From Alphaproteobacteria bacterium (GTDB lineage Bacteria; Pseudomonadota; Alphaproteobacteria; JAEULC01), in the NCBI GenBank assembly GCA_020851015.1, contig JADZDN010000350.1, positions 1-8,982 on the forward strand: 8,982 nt of DNA, read 5' to 3'. Position 1 is the first letter of the stretch. The number at the start of each line of letters is the position of its first letter. Below are positions 1-5,545 of the stretch, one piece after another. The notes under the pieces are model-generated. The model had not been told where the DNA came from and did not search any database. It saw only the letters and a program-made list of their open reading frames with translations. A program made the position numbers and the translations under genes.

Positions 1-182
1 AGCAGGTGTCGCTGGAATCCATGCTGCAGCGCGGCCGCGCGCCGGGCGAGACCGTGCCGGTCGTGCTGACCACCCACGACACCGAGGAGGCGGCGATGTT
101 CCGCGCGCTGGCCCGGATCGAGAAACTTGACGCCGTGATCGAACCGCCGCGCGTCATCCGCATCGAACAACCGGAGGGCTGA
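1..182 (+). CDS. hom: Homoserine dehydrogenase, C-terminal end (partial)
   Basis: Only the last 59 codons are in the window; the frame reads from base 3 to the TGA at 180-182. Homoserine dehydrogenase reduces aspartate semialdehyde to homoserine with NAD(P)H, in the cytoplasm, on the way to threonine and methionine. What is seen is the C-terminal ACT regulatory domain: VSLESMLQRGR, then PVVLTTHDTEEAAMFRAL, and a closing VIEPPRVIRIE. The pattern SLES-QRGR followed by a beta strand, helix and VIRIE tail is typical of the domain that binds threonine as feedback inhibitor. The position directly before glpX and then recJ is the common alphaproteobacterial order and supports the call. The catalytic domain lies outside the window, so the name rests on the ACT tail and synteny. 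Confidence 0.8.
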   Translation, partial: QVSLESMLQRGRAPGETVPVVLTTHDTEEAAMFRALARIEKLDAVIEPPRVIRIEQPEG

Positions 183-184
183 AC

Positions 185-1189
185 TTGGCCAAGGCAAAAT
201 CGGAAACCGCCGCCAACCTGAACATGATCAGCGACCGCAACCTGGCGCTGGAGGCGGTGCGCGTGACCGAGGCGGCGGCCCTGGCCGCCTCCAAGCTGAT
301 GGGCCGCGGCGACGAAAAGGCGGCCGACCAGGCGGCGGTCGACGCGATGCGCGTCGCGCTGAACGCGCTGGACATCCAGGGCGAGGTCGTGATCGGCGAG
401 GGCGAGCGCGACGAGGCGCCGATGCTCTACATCGGCGAGAAGGTCGGCACCGGCAAGGGCCCGGCGATCGACATCGCGCTCGATCCGCTCGAGGGCACCA
501 CCATCACCGCCAAGGGCGGCGCCAACGCGCTCGCCGTCTTGGCCTTCGCCGACCGAGGCAAGTTCCTGAACGCACCCGACGTCTACATGGACAAGATCGC
601 GGTGGGCGGCGGCCTGCCGGACGGCGTGGTCGACCTCGATTCCTCGCCCAAGGAGAATTTGCTCAACCTCGCCAAGGCGAAGAAGACCGACATCGGCGAC
701 ATCGTGGCCTGCATTCTCGACCGGCCGCGCCACGCCGAGCTGATCGCCAAGGTTCGCGAGTCGGGCGCGCGCATCCGCCTGATCTCGGACGGCGACGTCT
801 CGGGCGTGATCGCCACGGCGACGCCCGACAGCGGCGTCGATATCTATCTCGGCAGCGGCGGCGCGCCGGAGGGCGTGCTGGCGGCGGCCGCGCTGCGGTC
901 GATCGGCGGGCAGATGCAGGCCCGCCTGCTGTTCCGCAACGACGACGAGAAAGGCCGGGCCAAGCGGCTCGGCATCACCGACCTGGCGCGCAAGTACGGC
1001 CTGCTGGACCTGGCGTCGGGCGACGTGATGTTCGCCTGCACCGGCGTGACGGACGGCGCGATGCTGAGGGGCGTGCGCCGCTTCGCCGGCGGCGCCAAGA
1101 CGCATTCGCTGGTCATGCGCTCGAAGACCGGCACGGTGCGCGTGATCGATACGACGCATAATTTCCAGCGCAAGAAGATCGTGGTGTGA
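185..1189 (+). CDS. glpX: Class II fructose-1,6-bisphosphatase GlpX
   Basis: A 334-residue cytoplasmic enzyme, the usual size for the family. It removes the 1-phosphate from fructose 1,6-bisphosphate in gluconeogenesis; some alphaproteobacterial homologues also act on sedoheptulose 1,7-bisphosphate. Visible motifs are GEVVIGEGERDEAPML (residues 66-81), the metal-binding DPLEGTT (100-106; D100 and E103 correspond to conserved metal ligands) and GSGGAPEGVLAAAALR (223-238) with a conserved glutamate. The start is TTG at 185: a strong Shine-Dalgarno GGAGGG (173-178) lies 6 nt upstream inside the last codons of hom, only 2 nt separate the hom stop from the start, and the first in-frame ATG (residue 14) has no such site. 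Translation is therefore probably coupled to hom. A hairpin follows the stop, so the hom-glpX transcript probably ends there. No frameshift or missing motif is seen. Confidence 0.96.
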   Translation: MAKAKSETAANLNMISDRNLALEAVRVTEAAALAASKLMGRGDEKAADQAAVDAMRVALNALDIQGEVVIGEGERDEAPMLYIGEKVGTGKGPAIDIALDPLEGTTITAKGGANALAVLAFADRGKFLNAPDVYMDKIAVGGGLPDGVVDLDSSPKENLLNLAKAKKTDIGDIVACILDRPRHAELIAKVRESGARIRLISDGDVSGVIATATPDSGVDIYLGSGGAPEGVLAAAALRSIGGQMQARLLFRNDDEKGRAKRLGITDLARKYGLLDLASGDVMFACTGVTDGAMLRGVRRFAGGAKTHSLVMRSKTGTVRVIDTTHNFQRKKIVV

Positions 1190-1194
1190 GCTCC

Positions 1195-1219
1195 AAAGGT
1201 GCGAATTCGCGCTCCTTTT
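1195..1219 (+). terminator. Probable intrinsic terminator after glpX
   Basis: Starting 5 nt after the glpX stop codon, AAAGG (1195-1199) pairs with CCTTT (1214-1218). After one T-T mismatch, GCG (1201-1203) pairs with CGC (1210-1212), closing a 6-nt loop AATTCG. The hairpin ends in a short T run (TTTT, 1216-1219) and is preceded by AAA, so it could also work in reverse. The stem has 8 pairs with one internal mismatch and the U tract is short, so termination may be partial. It lies just outside the repeat that begins at 1222. Confidence 0.45.
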
Positions 1220-1221
1220 GA

Positions 1222-1260
1222 GTCCCCCCTCCCCTTGCGGGAGGGGGATGGGGGGAGGGG
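1222..1260 (+). repeat. Outer arm, left copy, with internal hairpin and G-run motif
   Basis: The arm opens GTCCCCCCTCCCC and ends in G runs. CCCCCTCCC (1225-1233) pairs with GGGAGGGGG (1239-1247) around a 5-nt loop CTTGC, so the arm is a hairpin by itself as well as a partner for the right arm. The stretch 1239-1260 has four runs of at least three G separated by 1-2 nt (A, AT, A), which satisfies the usual G-quadruplex pattern on the plus strand. Confidence 0.8.
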
Positions 1261-1325
1261 CCTGCGCATCAGCGCAAACCCTCGCGCCCTGTCCGCGTCT
1301 TCTGCGAGGATCGAGACCTCGGAAA

Positions 1326-1349
1326 ACACCAAGACACCAAGACACCAAG
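1326..1349 (+). repeat. Inner arm: three 8-nt ACACCAAG units
   Basis: ACACCAAG occurs three times in tandem, exactly 8 nt apart (1326, 1334, 1342). The inverted partner lies at 1441-1463. Between the two inner arms a small hairpin, GCAACG (1357-1362) with CGTTGC (1369-1374), can also form. Confidence 0.75.
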
Positions 1350-1432
1350 CCAGAAGGCAACGACCATCCGTTGCAACGCCACGGACGCCGCGTCGCAGGC
1401 CGGATGCGGCGAAGATTGGCAGAGTATCCGCC

Positions 1433-1464
1433 CTTGAGGTCTTGGTGCCTTGGTGTCTTGGTGG
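1433..1464 (-). repeat. Inner arm, inverted: CTTGGTGN units
   Basis: Three units CTTGGTGC, CTTGGTGT and CTTGGTGG (1441-1464), preceded by a degenerate fourth, CTTGAGGT (1433-1440), all with an 8-nt period. Positions 1441-1463 are the reverse complement of 1327-1349 with a single mismatch. Confidence 0.75.
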
Positions 1465-1521
1465 CTCCTTTGCGCGCGATAGAAGCCCACGGACGAGGTC
1501 CAACGTGTATTCGTGCGCGAC

Positions 1522-1560
1522 CCCCTCCCCCTATCCCCCTCCCGCAAGGGGAGGGGGGAC
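1522..1560 (-). repeat. Outer arm, right copy, inverted
   Basis: Reverse complement of 1222-1260 with one difference (A for G after the first 28 bases of the minus-strand reading). It carries the same internal hairpin, and the four G runs now lie on the minus strand (1522-1543). Its final purine run (1550-1558) lies 11 nt before the recJ start and is the only Shine-Dalgarno-like sequence there. Confidence 0.8.
1550..1558 (+). promoter_or_regulatory. Repeat-derived ribosome binding site of recJ
   Basis: GGAGGGGGG lies 11 nt before the ATG at 1570 and is the only anti-Shine-Dalgarno-like sequence near it. It is part of the right outer arm of the repeat, so it can be hidden if that arm pairs with itself or with the left arm in the transcript. 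The spacing is a little long, so its use is inferred. Confidence 0.45.
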
Positions 1561-1569
1561 AAGAACAAG

Positions 1570-3339
1570 ATGACCGCCTTCCTCGGCGTCGAGCGCTCCC
1601 TGACCGACCGGCAGTGGCGCGCGCGCGCGGCGGACGACCGCGTGGCGATGGCGTTGGCGCAGCGCTTCGACCTGCCCGACATGGTGTGCCGCGCGCTGGT
1701 GGGACGCGGGGTCGGGATCGACGACTGCGAATCCTATCTCGATCCGACCCTGCGCCGGCTGCTGCCCGATCCGTCGCATCTCAAGGACATGGACGCGGCG
1801 GTCGCGCGGCTCGTGCGCGCGATCCAGTCCGGCGAGACCGTCGCGGTCTTCGGCGACTACGACGTCGACGGCGCCACGTCCTCGGCGCTGCTGGTGCGGT
1901 TCTTCGCCTCCATCGGCGCGCGGCTGGTCGTCTACATTCCCGACCGGATGAAGGAGGGCTACGGCCCGAACGCGCCGGCGCTGCTGAAGCTGAAGGCCGA
2001 TGGCGTCGCCGTCGCCATCACCGTGGATTGCGGCATCACCGCGCACCAGCCGCTCGCGGCCGCGCGCGCGGCCGGGCTCGACGTGGTGGTGATCGACCAC
2101 CATGTCGGCGAGCCGGCGCTGCCGCCGGCCGTCGCGGTGGTCGATCCCAACCGGCTGGACGAAGCCTCGCCGCATCGCCAGCTCGCGGCCGTGGGCGTCG
2201 CGTTCCTGCTGGCGGTCGGGATCAATCGCGCGCTGCGCCAGGCCGGCTGGTACGCTTCGGCGCGGCCCGAGCCGGACCTGAAGGCGCTGCTCGACCTGGT
2301 CGCGCTGGGCACCGTCGCCGACGTCGTGCCGCTCACGGGCGTCAATCGCGCCCTGGTGCGGCAGGGACTCGAGATCATGGCGCGCCGCGCCAACGCGGGG
2401 CTCGCCGCGCTGGCCGACGTGGCCGGGATCAAGCAGGCGCCCGACGCCTATCATCTGGGTTTCGTGCTGGGGCCGCGCGTCAATGCCGGCGGGCGCGTCG
2501 GCGAGGCCGGGCTCGGCGCGCGGCTGCTCGCCACCGACGATCCCGCGGAGGCGCGCGCCATCGCGCTGAAGCTCGACCAGTTCAACCGCGAACGCCAGGA
2601 CATCGAACGCCAGGTGCTGGATGACGCGATCGCGCGCGTCGAGGCCGCCGGCGGACCGGGGCCGATCATCCATGTCGCGGCGGAGGCCTGGCATCCCGGC
2701 GTGATCGGCATCGTCGCCAGCCGGCTGAAGGACCGCTACGGCCGCCCAGTCCTGGTGACGGCGATCGGCGCGGACGGGACGGGCAAGGGCTCGGGCCGCT
2801 CGGTCGCGGGCGTGGACCTGGGCACGGCCGTCATCGCCGCGCGCCAGGCCGGTCTGCTGATCAACGGCGGCGGCCACGTGATGGCGGCGGGCTATACCGT
2901 CGCGCGCGATTGCATCGAGCGCTTCGCCGCGTTCATGCGCGAGCGTGTCGGCGGTCCGGATGGCGCGCCGCCCCGCGCGCTGGTGGAGATCGACGGCTCG
3001 CTGCAGCCCAGCGGCGCCACGATCGGGCTGGCGACCGCGCTGGCGAAGCTCGAGCCCTATGGCGCCGGCAACCCGCGCCCGGTCTTCGCGCTGCCCGACC
3101 TGCGCGTGACCCATGCCAGCGTGGTCAGCAACGGCCATGTGCGCTGCACCGTCATGGGCACCGGCGGCGCCCGCATGCAGGCGATCGCCTTCCGCTGCGC
3201 CGAGACCCCGCTCGGCCGTGCGCTGCTGGCGCCGAACGGCACGCCGATGCACCTCGCCGGCACGGTCAAGCTCGACACCTGGCAGGGCCAGGAGCGGGTG
3301 CAGTTCACGATCGAGGACGGCGCGAGGGCGGGGGGCTAG
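1570..3339 (+). CDS. recJ: Single-stranded-DNA-specific exonuclease RecJ
   Basis: A 589-residue cytoplasmic 5'-3' exonuclease for single-stranded DNA, acting in RecF-pathway recombination and mismatch or base-excision repair. The DHH domain shows DYDVDG (96-101), VDCG (152-155), IDHH (175-178) and GTVADVVPL (247-255), which hold the catalytic Mn/Mg-binding aspartates and histidines. Next come PRVNAGGRVG (302-311) and HPGVIGIVASRL (375-386). The DHHA1 domain follows with SGRS (408-411) and GGGHVMAAG (433-441), then a C-terminal OB-like segment (about 470-585). Length and order match the family. I chose ATG 1570. The frame also opens at GTG 1513, but that adds 19 residues translated from the repeat (RDPLPLSPSRKG-like) that have no place in RecJ. 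The stop TAG overlaps the stop of the convergent gene. No promoter of its own is evident, and expression may depend on readthrough from glpX or a start inside the repeat. Confidence 0.96.
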   Translation: MTAFLGVERSLTDRQWRARAADDRVAMALAQRFDLPDMVCRALVGRGVGIDDCESYLDPTLRRLLPDPSHLKDMDAAVARLVRAIQSGETVAVFGDYDVDGATSSALLVRFFASIGARLVVYIPDRMKEGYGPNAPALLKLKADGVAVAITVDCGITAHQPLAAARAAGLDVVVIDHHVGEPALPPAVAVVDPNRLDEASPHRQLAAVGVAFLLAVGINRALRQAGWYASARPEPDLKALLDLVALGTVADVVPLTGVNRALVRQGLEIMARRANAGLAALADVAGIKQAPDAYHLGFVLGPRVNAGGRVGEAGLGARLLATDDPAEARAIALKLDQFNRERQDIERQVLDDAIARVEAAGGPGPIIHVAAEAWHPGVIGIVASRLKDRYGRPVLVTAIGADGTGKGSGRSVAGVDLGTAVIAARQAGLLINGGGHVMAAGYTVARDCIERFAAFMRERVGGPDGAPPRALVEIDGSLQPSGATIGLATALAKLEPYGAGNPRPVFALPDLRVTHASVVSNGHVRCTVMGTGGARMQAIAFRCAETPLGRALLAPNGTPMHLAGTVKLDTWQGQERVQFTIEDGARAGG

Positions 3340-4175
3340 AGCATCCCCAACGACACTTTCCCTTTGGGCGGCGGGAAGGCCCTGTCCAATTCGGCGAGAT
3401 CGTCCTTCGTCAGCCTGATGTCTACCGCCGCGATGTTCTCGCGCAGATGCGCGGGGTTGGTCGCCTTGGGGATGGCGACCACGCCGGGCTGGGCGAGCGT
3501 CCAGGCCAGCGCCACCTGGTAGATGCTGGCGTTGTGGCGCTTGGCGACGGCCTCGAGCCCGGGCTTGCGCGTCAGGCGGCCCTGCTCGAGGGGCGAGTAG
3601 GCCATGATCGGCATCGAGCGCTTGCGCGCCGCGGGGGCCAGGTCGAACTCGATGCCGCGCCGCGTCAGGTTGTAGAGCACCTGGTTGGTGGCGCAGATCG
3701 CGCCGCCCTTCAGCTTCCAGACCGCCTCCATCTCGTCGAGGTCGAAGTTGCTGACGCCCCAGCGCAGGATCTTGCCGGTCTTCACCAGTTCCTCGAAGCC
3801 CGCGACCGTCTCACCGATCGGATGCGATCCCGGCCAGTGCAGCAGATAGAGGTCGATGCGGTCGGTCTTGAGCCGCTTCAGGCTGCGCTCGCAAGCCGCC
3901 ACCACGCCCTCGCGCGAGGCGTTGTGCGGATAGACCTTGCTGACGATGAACAGCCCGTCGCGCCGGCCTTTGATCGCCTCGGCGATGATCTCCTCGGCGC
4001 CGCCCTCGCCGTACATCTCGGCGGTGTCGATCAGCGTGACGCCGAGGTCGAGCCCGAGCTTGAGCGCCGCCAGCTCGGCCGCGCGGCTGCGCGCGCTCTC
4101 GCCCATGCGCCAGGTGCCGAGCCCGAACACCGGCATCGCGCCGCCATCCGGCAGCCTGGTGGTGCTGATCGCCAT
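3336..4175 (-). CDS. Aldo/keto reductase, YeaE-like
   Basis: A 279-residue NADPH-dependent oxidoreductase of the aldo/keto reductase superfamily, with a soluble TIM barrel. The catalytic tetrad is complete: D50 and Y55 in LIDTAEMYGEGGAEE, K80 in FIVSKVYP, and H113 in YLLHWPGS. Family signatures GVSNFD (140-145) and the cofactor-binding IPKATNPAHLREN (235-247) are present. The sequence follows Escherichia coli YeaE, a methylglyoxal reductase, closely along its length (for example CATNQVLYNLTRRGIE and the ending PPPKGK), so reduction of methylglyoxal or other aldehydes is a reasonable guess; the true substrate is unknown. The start ATG at 4175 has a good site GGAAGGA (4189-4183 on the minus strand) 7 nt upstream. 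The gene converges on recJ with overlapping stops and is divergent from tRNA-Glu. Confidence 0.94.
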   Translation of the reverse strand: MAISTTRLPDGGAMPVFGLGTWRMGESARSRAAELAALKLGLDLGVTLIDTAEMYGEGGAEEIIAEAIKGRRDGLFIVSKVYPHNASREGVVAACERSLKRLKTDRIDLYLLHWPGSHPIGETVAGFEELVKTGKILRWGVSNFDLDEMEAVWKLKGGAICATNQVLYNLTRRGIEFDLAPAARKRSMPIMAYSPLEQGRLTRKPGLEAVAKRHNASIYQVALAWTLAQPGVVAIPKATNPAHLRENIAAVDIRLTKDDLAELDRAFPPPKGKVSLGML

Positions 4176-4217
4176 GGCGCTATCCTTCCGAGGCCTGGTC
4201 GCGCGCGGACAGGCGGC

Positions 4218-4246
4218 TTGATTTCCCGGGATCGGGGGGGTAACTA
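4218..4246 (+). promoter_or_regulatory. Candidate promoter for tRNA-Glu
   Basis: TTGATT (4218-4223) and TAACTA (4241-4246) are separated by exactly 17 nt and lie 27 nt before the mature tRNA start, a sensible place for a tRNA promoter. The -35 box is fair and the -10 box is poor against the sigma-70 consensus, so the call rests on spacing and position. It could also drive the downstream toxin-antitoxin remnant. Confidence 0.4.
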
Positions 4247-4273
4247 GGCCCGCATTCTGCTTAGCCGAGCACC

Positions 4274-4349
4274 GTCCCCTTCGTCTAGAGGCCTAGGACA
4301 CCGCCCTTTCACGGCGGTAACACGGGTTCGAATCCCGTAGGGGACGCCA
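4274..4349 (+). tRNA. tRNA-Glu, anticodon TTC
   Basis: A full cloverleaf of 76 nt including an encoded CCA (4347-4349). The acceptor stem GTCCCCT (4274-4280) pairs with AGGGGAC (4339-4345), with discriminator G4346. The anticodon stem is CCGCC (4301-4305) with GGCGG (4313-4317), enclosing loop CTTTCAC with anticodon TTC (4308-4310), which reads GAA and GAG. The T arm is ACGGG, loop TTCGAAT, CCCGT (4322-4338). The toxin-antitoxin remnant begins within about 50 nt of the 3' end; tRNA 3' ends are common insertion sites for mobile DNA. Confidence 0.97.
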
Positions 4350-4401
4350 GCTATCGTTCAAATGTCCTTTGCTCATCGGCATTGGCGCCATTGCCTCTGC
4401 C

Positions 4402-4530
4402 CGCCTCAGGCTTCGTGTCGGCGACGCAAGGGTCTTCTACGACGTCCACGGCACGGTCGTGGAAGTGTTGGCCATCGTGACCAAGTCGGAGGCCGAATCG
4501 TGGCTCGCGGCGTTCGAAAATCGGGACTGA
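4402..4530 (+). pseudogene. RelE/ParE-like toxin, C-terminal fragment
   Basis: In the frame ending at TGA 4528-4530, 42 codons read as the back half of a RelE/ParE-superfamily toxin: RVGDARVFYDV, then VVEVLAIVTKSEAESWLAAF. The pattern (R-x-G-D-x-R-V-F-Y-D, a short turn, then V-x-V-L-A-I and a KSEAE-W helix) is the C-terminal strands and helix of small toxins of roughly 85-90 residues. The front half is missing. Upstream in the same frame there is only unrelated sequence back to the tRNA, with no ATG and only a TTG at 4369. Such toxins block growth, in many cases by cutting or blocking translation; this fragment should be inactive. It overlaps the downstream antitoxin by 31 nt, the arrangement expected of the intact operon. 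The reading is from motif memory, so the exact family is uncertain. Confidence 0.7.
4488..4492 (+). promoter_or_regulatory. Ribosome binding site of the antitoxin, inside the toxin remnant
   Basis: GGAGG lies 7 nt before the GTG at 4500 and falls within toxin codons for S-E-A. It decides the antitoxin start, because the longer frame from ATG 4362 has no comparable site. Confidence 0.65.
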
Positions 4531-4775
4531 GAGAAGTCCCGCTGTCCGAAGTGAAGGACGATTTCTCGCGCTTTCTGCGTGAAGCAAGAAAGCGGGAAAT
4601 CGTCATAACACGGCACGGCAAGCCGGCCGGCGTACTGGTTGGATTCGAGTCGGAAGAAGACTGGTTCGAATATCGCTTGGAGCATGACCCCCGGTTCCTC
4701 CGGCGAATCGAAAAAGCGCGCGCGAGCGTTCGTGCGGGGCGCGGCGTGCGGCTGGAAGACGCCGGGTCGGAATAA
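4500..4775 (+). CDS. Phd/YefM-family antitoxin, orphaned
   Basis: A 91-residue protein beginning at GTG 4500. Its N-terminal Phd/YefM-like DNA-binding and dimerisation part reads REVPLSEVKDDFSRFLREA (11-29), then EIVITRHGKPAGVLVGFES (33-51), the strand-turn-strand with the family HGKPAGVL motif. The tail EDWFEYRLEHDPRFLRRIEK (53-72) followed by RAGRGVRLED would be the toxin-binding part. Antitoxins of this type neutralise the partner toxin and repress their own operon. The frame also runs upstream to ATG 4362, but that adds about 46 residues that are a shadow of the toxin fragment and of non-homologous DNA. Base composition is clearly lower in GC than the flanking genes (31 of 60 bases at 4561-4620), suggesting acquisition by transfer. 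The toxin next to it is truncated, so the antitoxin is probably a survivor. It converges on the PAS_5 gene with a 5-nt gap. Confidence 0.85.
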   Translation: MARGVRKSGLREVPLSEVKDDFSRFLREARKREIVITRHGKPAGVLVGFESEEDWFEYRLEHDPRFLRRIEKARASVRAGRGVRLEDAGSE

Positions 4776-4780
4776 CCGCC

Positions 4781-5377
4781 TCACTCCGCTCGCGGCGGCA
4801 GGGGCTCGGTCGCGGGGCGCCAGTCGCCCGGCACGTTGCCCACCAGCAGGCGCGTGATCGTCCGGTCGGGTCCGGCCAGCGGCAGGGCCAGGCGCGACCA
4901 GTCGACGGCGGCAACGTAGTTGGGCGAGGACGACACGCTGAACAGCGGCTGCCGGCGCGCCAGCACGGCGCGATAGCCGGCGATGTAGAAGAGACCCGTA
5001 TAGGCGGTGCGGGCGATGTCGGAGGTACGCCGCCCAGTCAGGTCGCGCCCATGGCGTTGCGCGATTTCCGAGCCGTAGATGCGGTAGCGGTAGTCCCAGC
5101 CGTCGTCCAGCACGTCGAGCAGCATCAGGTAGCCGAGCGCCGGCTTCAGCGCCAGCGGATCGACGATGTCGAGGCCGGGCAGCGCGTCGCCATCGCGCCG
5201 GCGGCGCCAGAAGCCCGCGAGGAAGCGCAGCGGACCCTCCGGCAGCTCTGCTTCCGGCGGATCCCAGTGCAGGCGGGGCTCGGGCGCGCCGTTCTCGGCG
5301 AATAGGGCCGTGAGGGCGGCGCGCTTTTGCGTGCCCAAGATATCCTCGGCCAGCCGCGAGATCAGCGCTCGGTCCAT
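4781..5377 (-). CDS. PAS_5-family PAS domain protein
   Basis: A 198-residue protein with no signal peptide or membrane segment. The core from about residue 50 to 185 matches the alphaproteobacterial PAS_5 type: F-W RRRRDGDALPGLDIVDP (57-73), YLMLLDVLDDGWDYRYRIYG (83-102), then GRDLTGRRTSDI (110-121) and the strand region DWSRLALPLAGPDRTITRLL (159-178). PAS_5 proteins are usually stand-alone sensory or ligand-binding domains with no attached output domain, and their role is mostly unknown; no output domain is visible here either. I prefer ATG 5377. A GTG at 5413 would add 12 residues, and neither start has a clear ribosome binding site. The gene is divergent from ppa and convergent with the antitoxin. 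Confidence 0.82.
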   Translation of the reverse strand: MDRALISRLAEDILGTQKRAALTALFAENGAPEPRLHWDPPEAELPEGPLRFLAGFWRRRRDGDALPGLDIVDPLALKPALGYLMLLDVLDDGWDYRYRIYGSEIAQRHGRDLTGRRTSDIARTAYTGLFYIAGYRAVLARRQPLFSVSSSPNYVAAVDWSRLALPLAGPDRTITRLLVGNVPGDWRPATEPLPPRAE

Positions 5378-5473
5378 GGCGGTTTCGCGAATTCCAGGAA
5401 TGGCGGTGCCCACCGGGCGTGTCCGCGGGGGGCCGGACTGTAGCGAAAGTGGTATGGGCTGGAAAGTCCCGGC

Positions 5474-5498
5474 CGCATGCCTTGACGATTGTCATGCG
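5474..5498. promoter_or_regulatory. Palindromic cluster in the divergent PAS_5/ppa region
   Basis: CGCATG (5474-5479) and CATGCG (5493-5498) form an inverted repeat with a 13-nt spacer. Inside lies a second inverted pair, TGAC (5483-5486) and GTCA (5491-5494). CTTGAC (5481-5486) resembles an alphaproteobacterial -35 box reading toward ppa, but no good -10 box sits at 16-18 nt. The rest of the 5378-5545 gap shows nothing clear. An operator or promoter here is a guess from position and symmetry. Confidence 0.25.
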
Positions 5499-5545
5499 CT
5501 AGACTGTGGCCGGACGGCGCGACCGCCCGCGCCGATGGAGGGGCC

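Larger units (their letters stand above)
1222..1560. repeat. Nested imperfect palindromic repeat element
   Basis: This element fills the glpX-recJ gap. Its outer arms are 39 nt each (1222-1260 and 1522-1560) and are reverse complements with one mismatch. Its inner arms, 1327-1349 and 1441-1463, are also inverted with one mismatch. Between outer and inner arms further weak symmetry is visible: GTCCG at 1291-1295 against CGGAC at 1490-1494, and CTTCT at 1299-1303 against AGAAG at 1481-1485. The whole stretch of about 340 bp is therefore one imperfect palindrome around a centre near 1391-1395. It encodes no transposase, and every long frame through it is low-complexity and unconvincing. From general experience, similar C-rich/G-rich arms and CACCAAGA runs recur in intergenic DNA of many bacteria and are often mispredicted as genes. 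That makes a non-autonomous dispersed repeat the best description. How it spreads is unknown. Confidence 0.8.

Noticed and set aside
1326..1464. CRISPR-like repeats
   Set aside because: The 8-nt tandem units have no spacers and the two groups are inverted relative to each other, so this is not an array.
844..1503. Minus-strand open frame of 219 codons over the glpX end and the repeat
   Set aside because: It runs antisense to glpX and then through the repeat. The product is low-complexity text from the repeat (LGVLVFSE, PPLPPSPSRKG) with no domain.
1218..2624. Plus-strand open frame of 468 codons across the repeat and recJ
   Set aside because: It is an Arg/Ala/Gly-rich out-of-frame shadow of recJ; the RecJ motifs lie in another frame.
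1531..3252. Minus-strand open frame of 573 codons opposite recJ
   Set aside because: It has the high His/Arg/Asp antisense composition typical of GC-rich DNA, and recJ is unmistakable on the other strand.
4362..4499. N-terminal extension of the antitoxin from ATG 4362
   Set aside because: It translates the toxin remnant in the wrong frame and lacks a ribosome binding site, while GTG 4500 has GGAGG at 7 nt.
4661..4675. Possible attachment-site copy of the tRNA T-loop (GGTTCGAAT)
   Set aside because: Only 9 bases match the tRNA at 4325-4333, and they encode the conserved W-F-E of the antitoxin. This is too short and better explained by coding.
4437..5495. Minus-strand open frame of 352 codons over the antitoxin and PAS_5 gene
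   Set aside because: It is out of frame with the PAS_5 protein and antisense to the antitoxin, with no family motifs.
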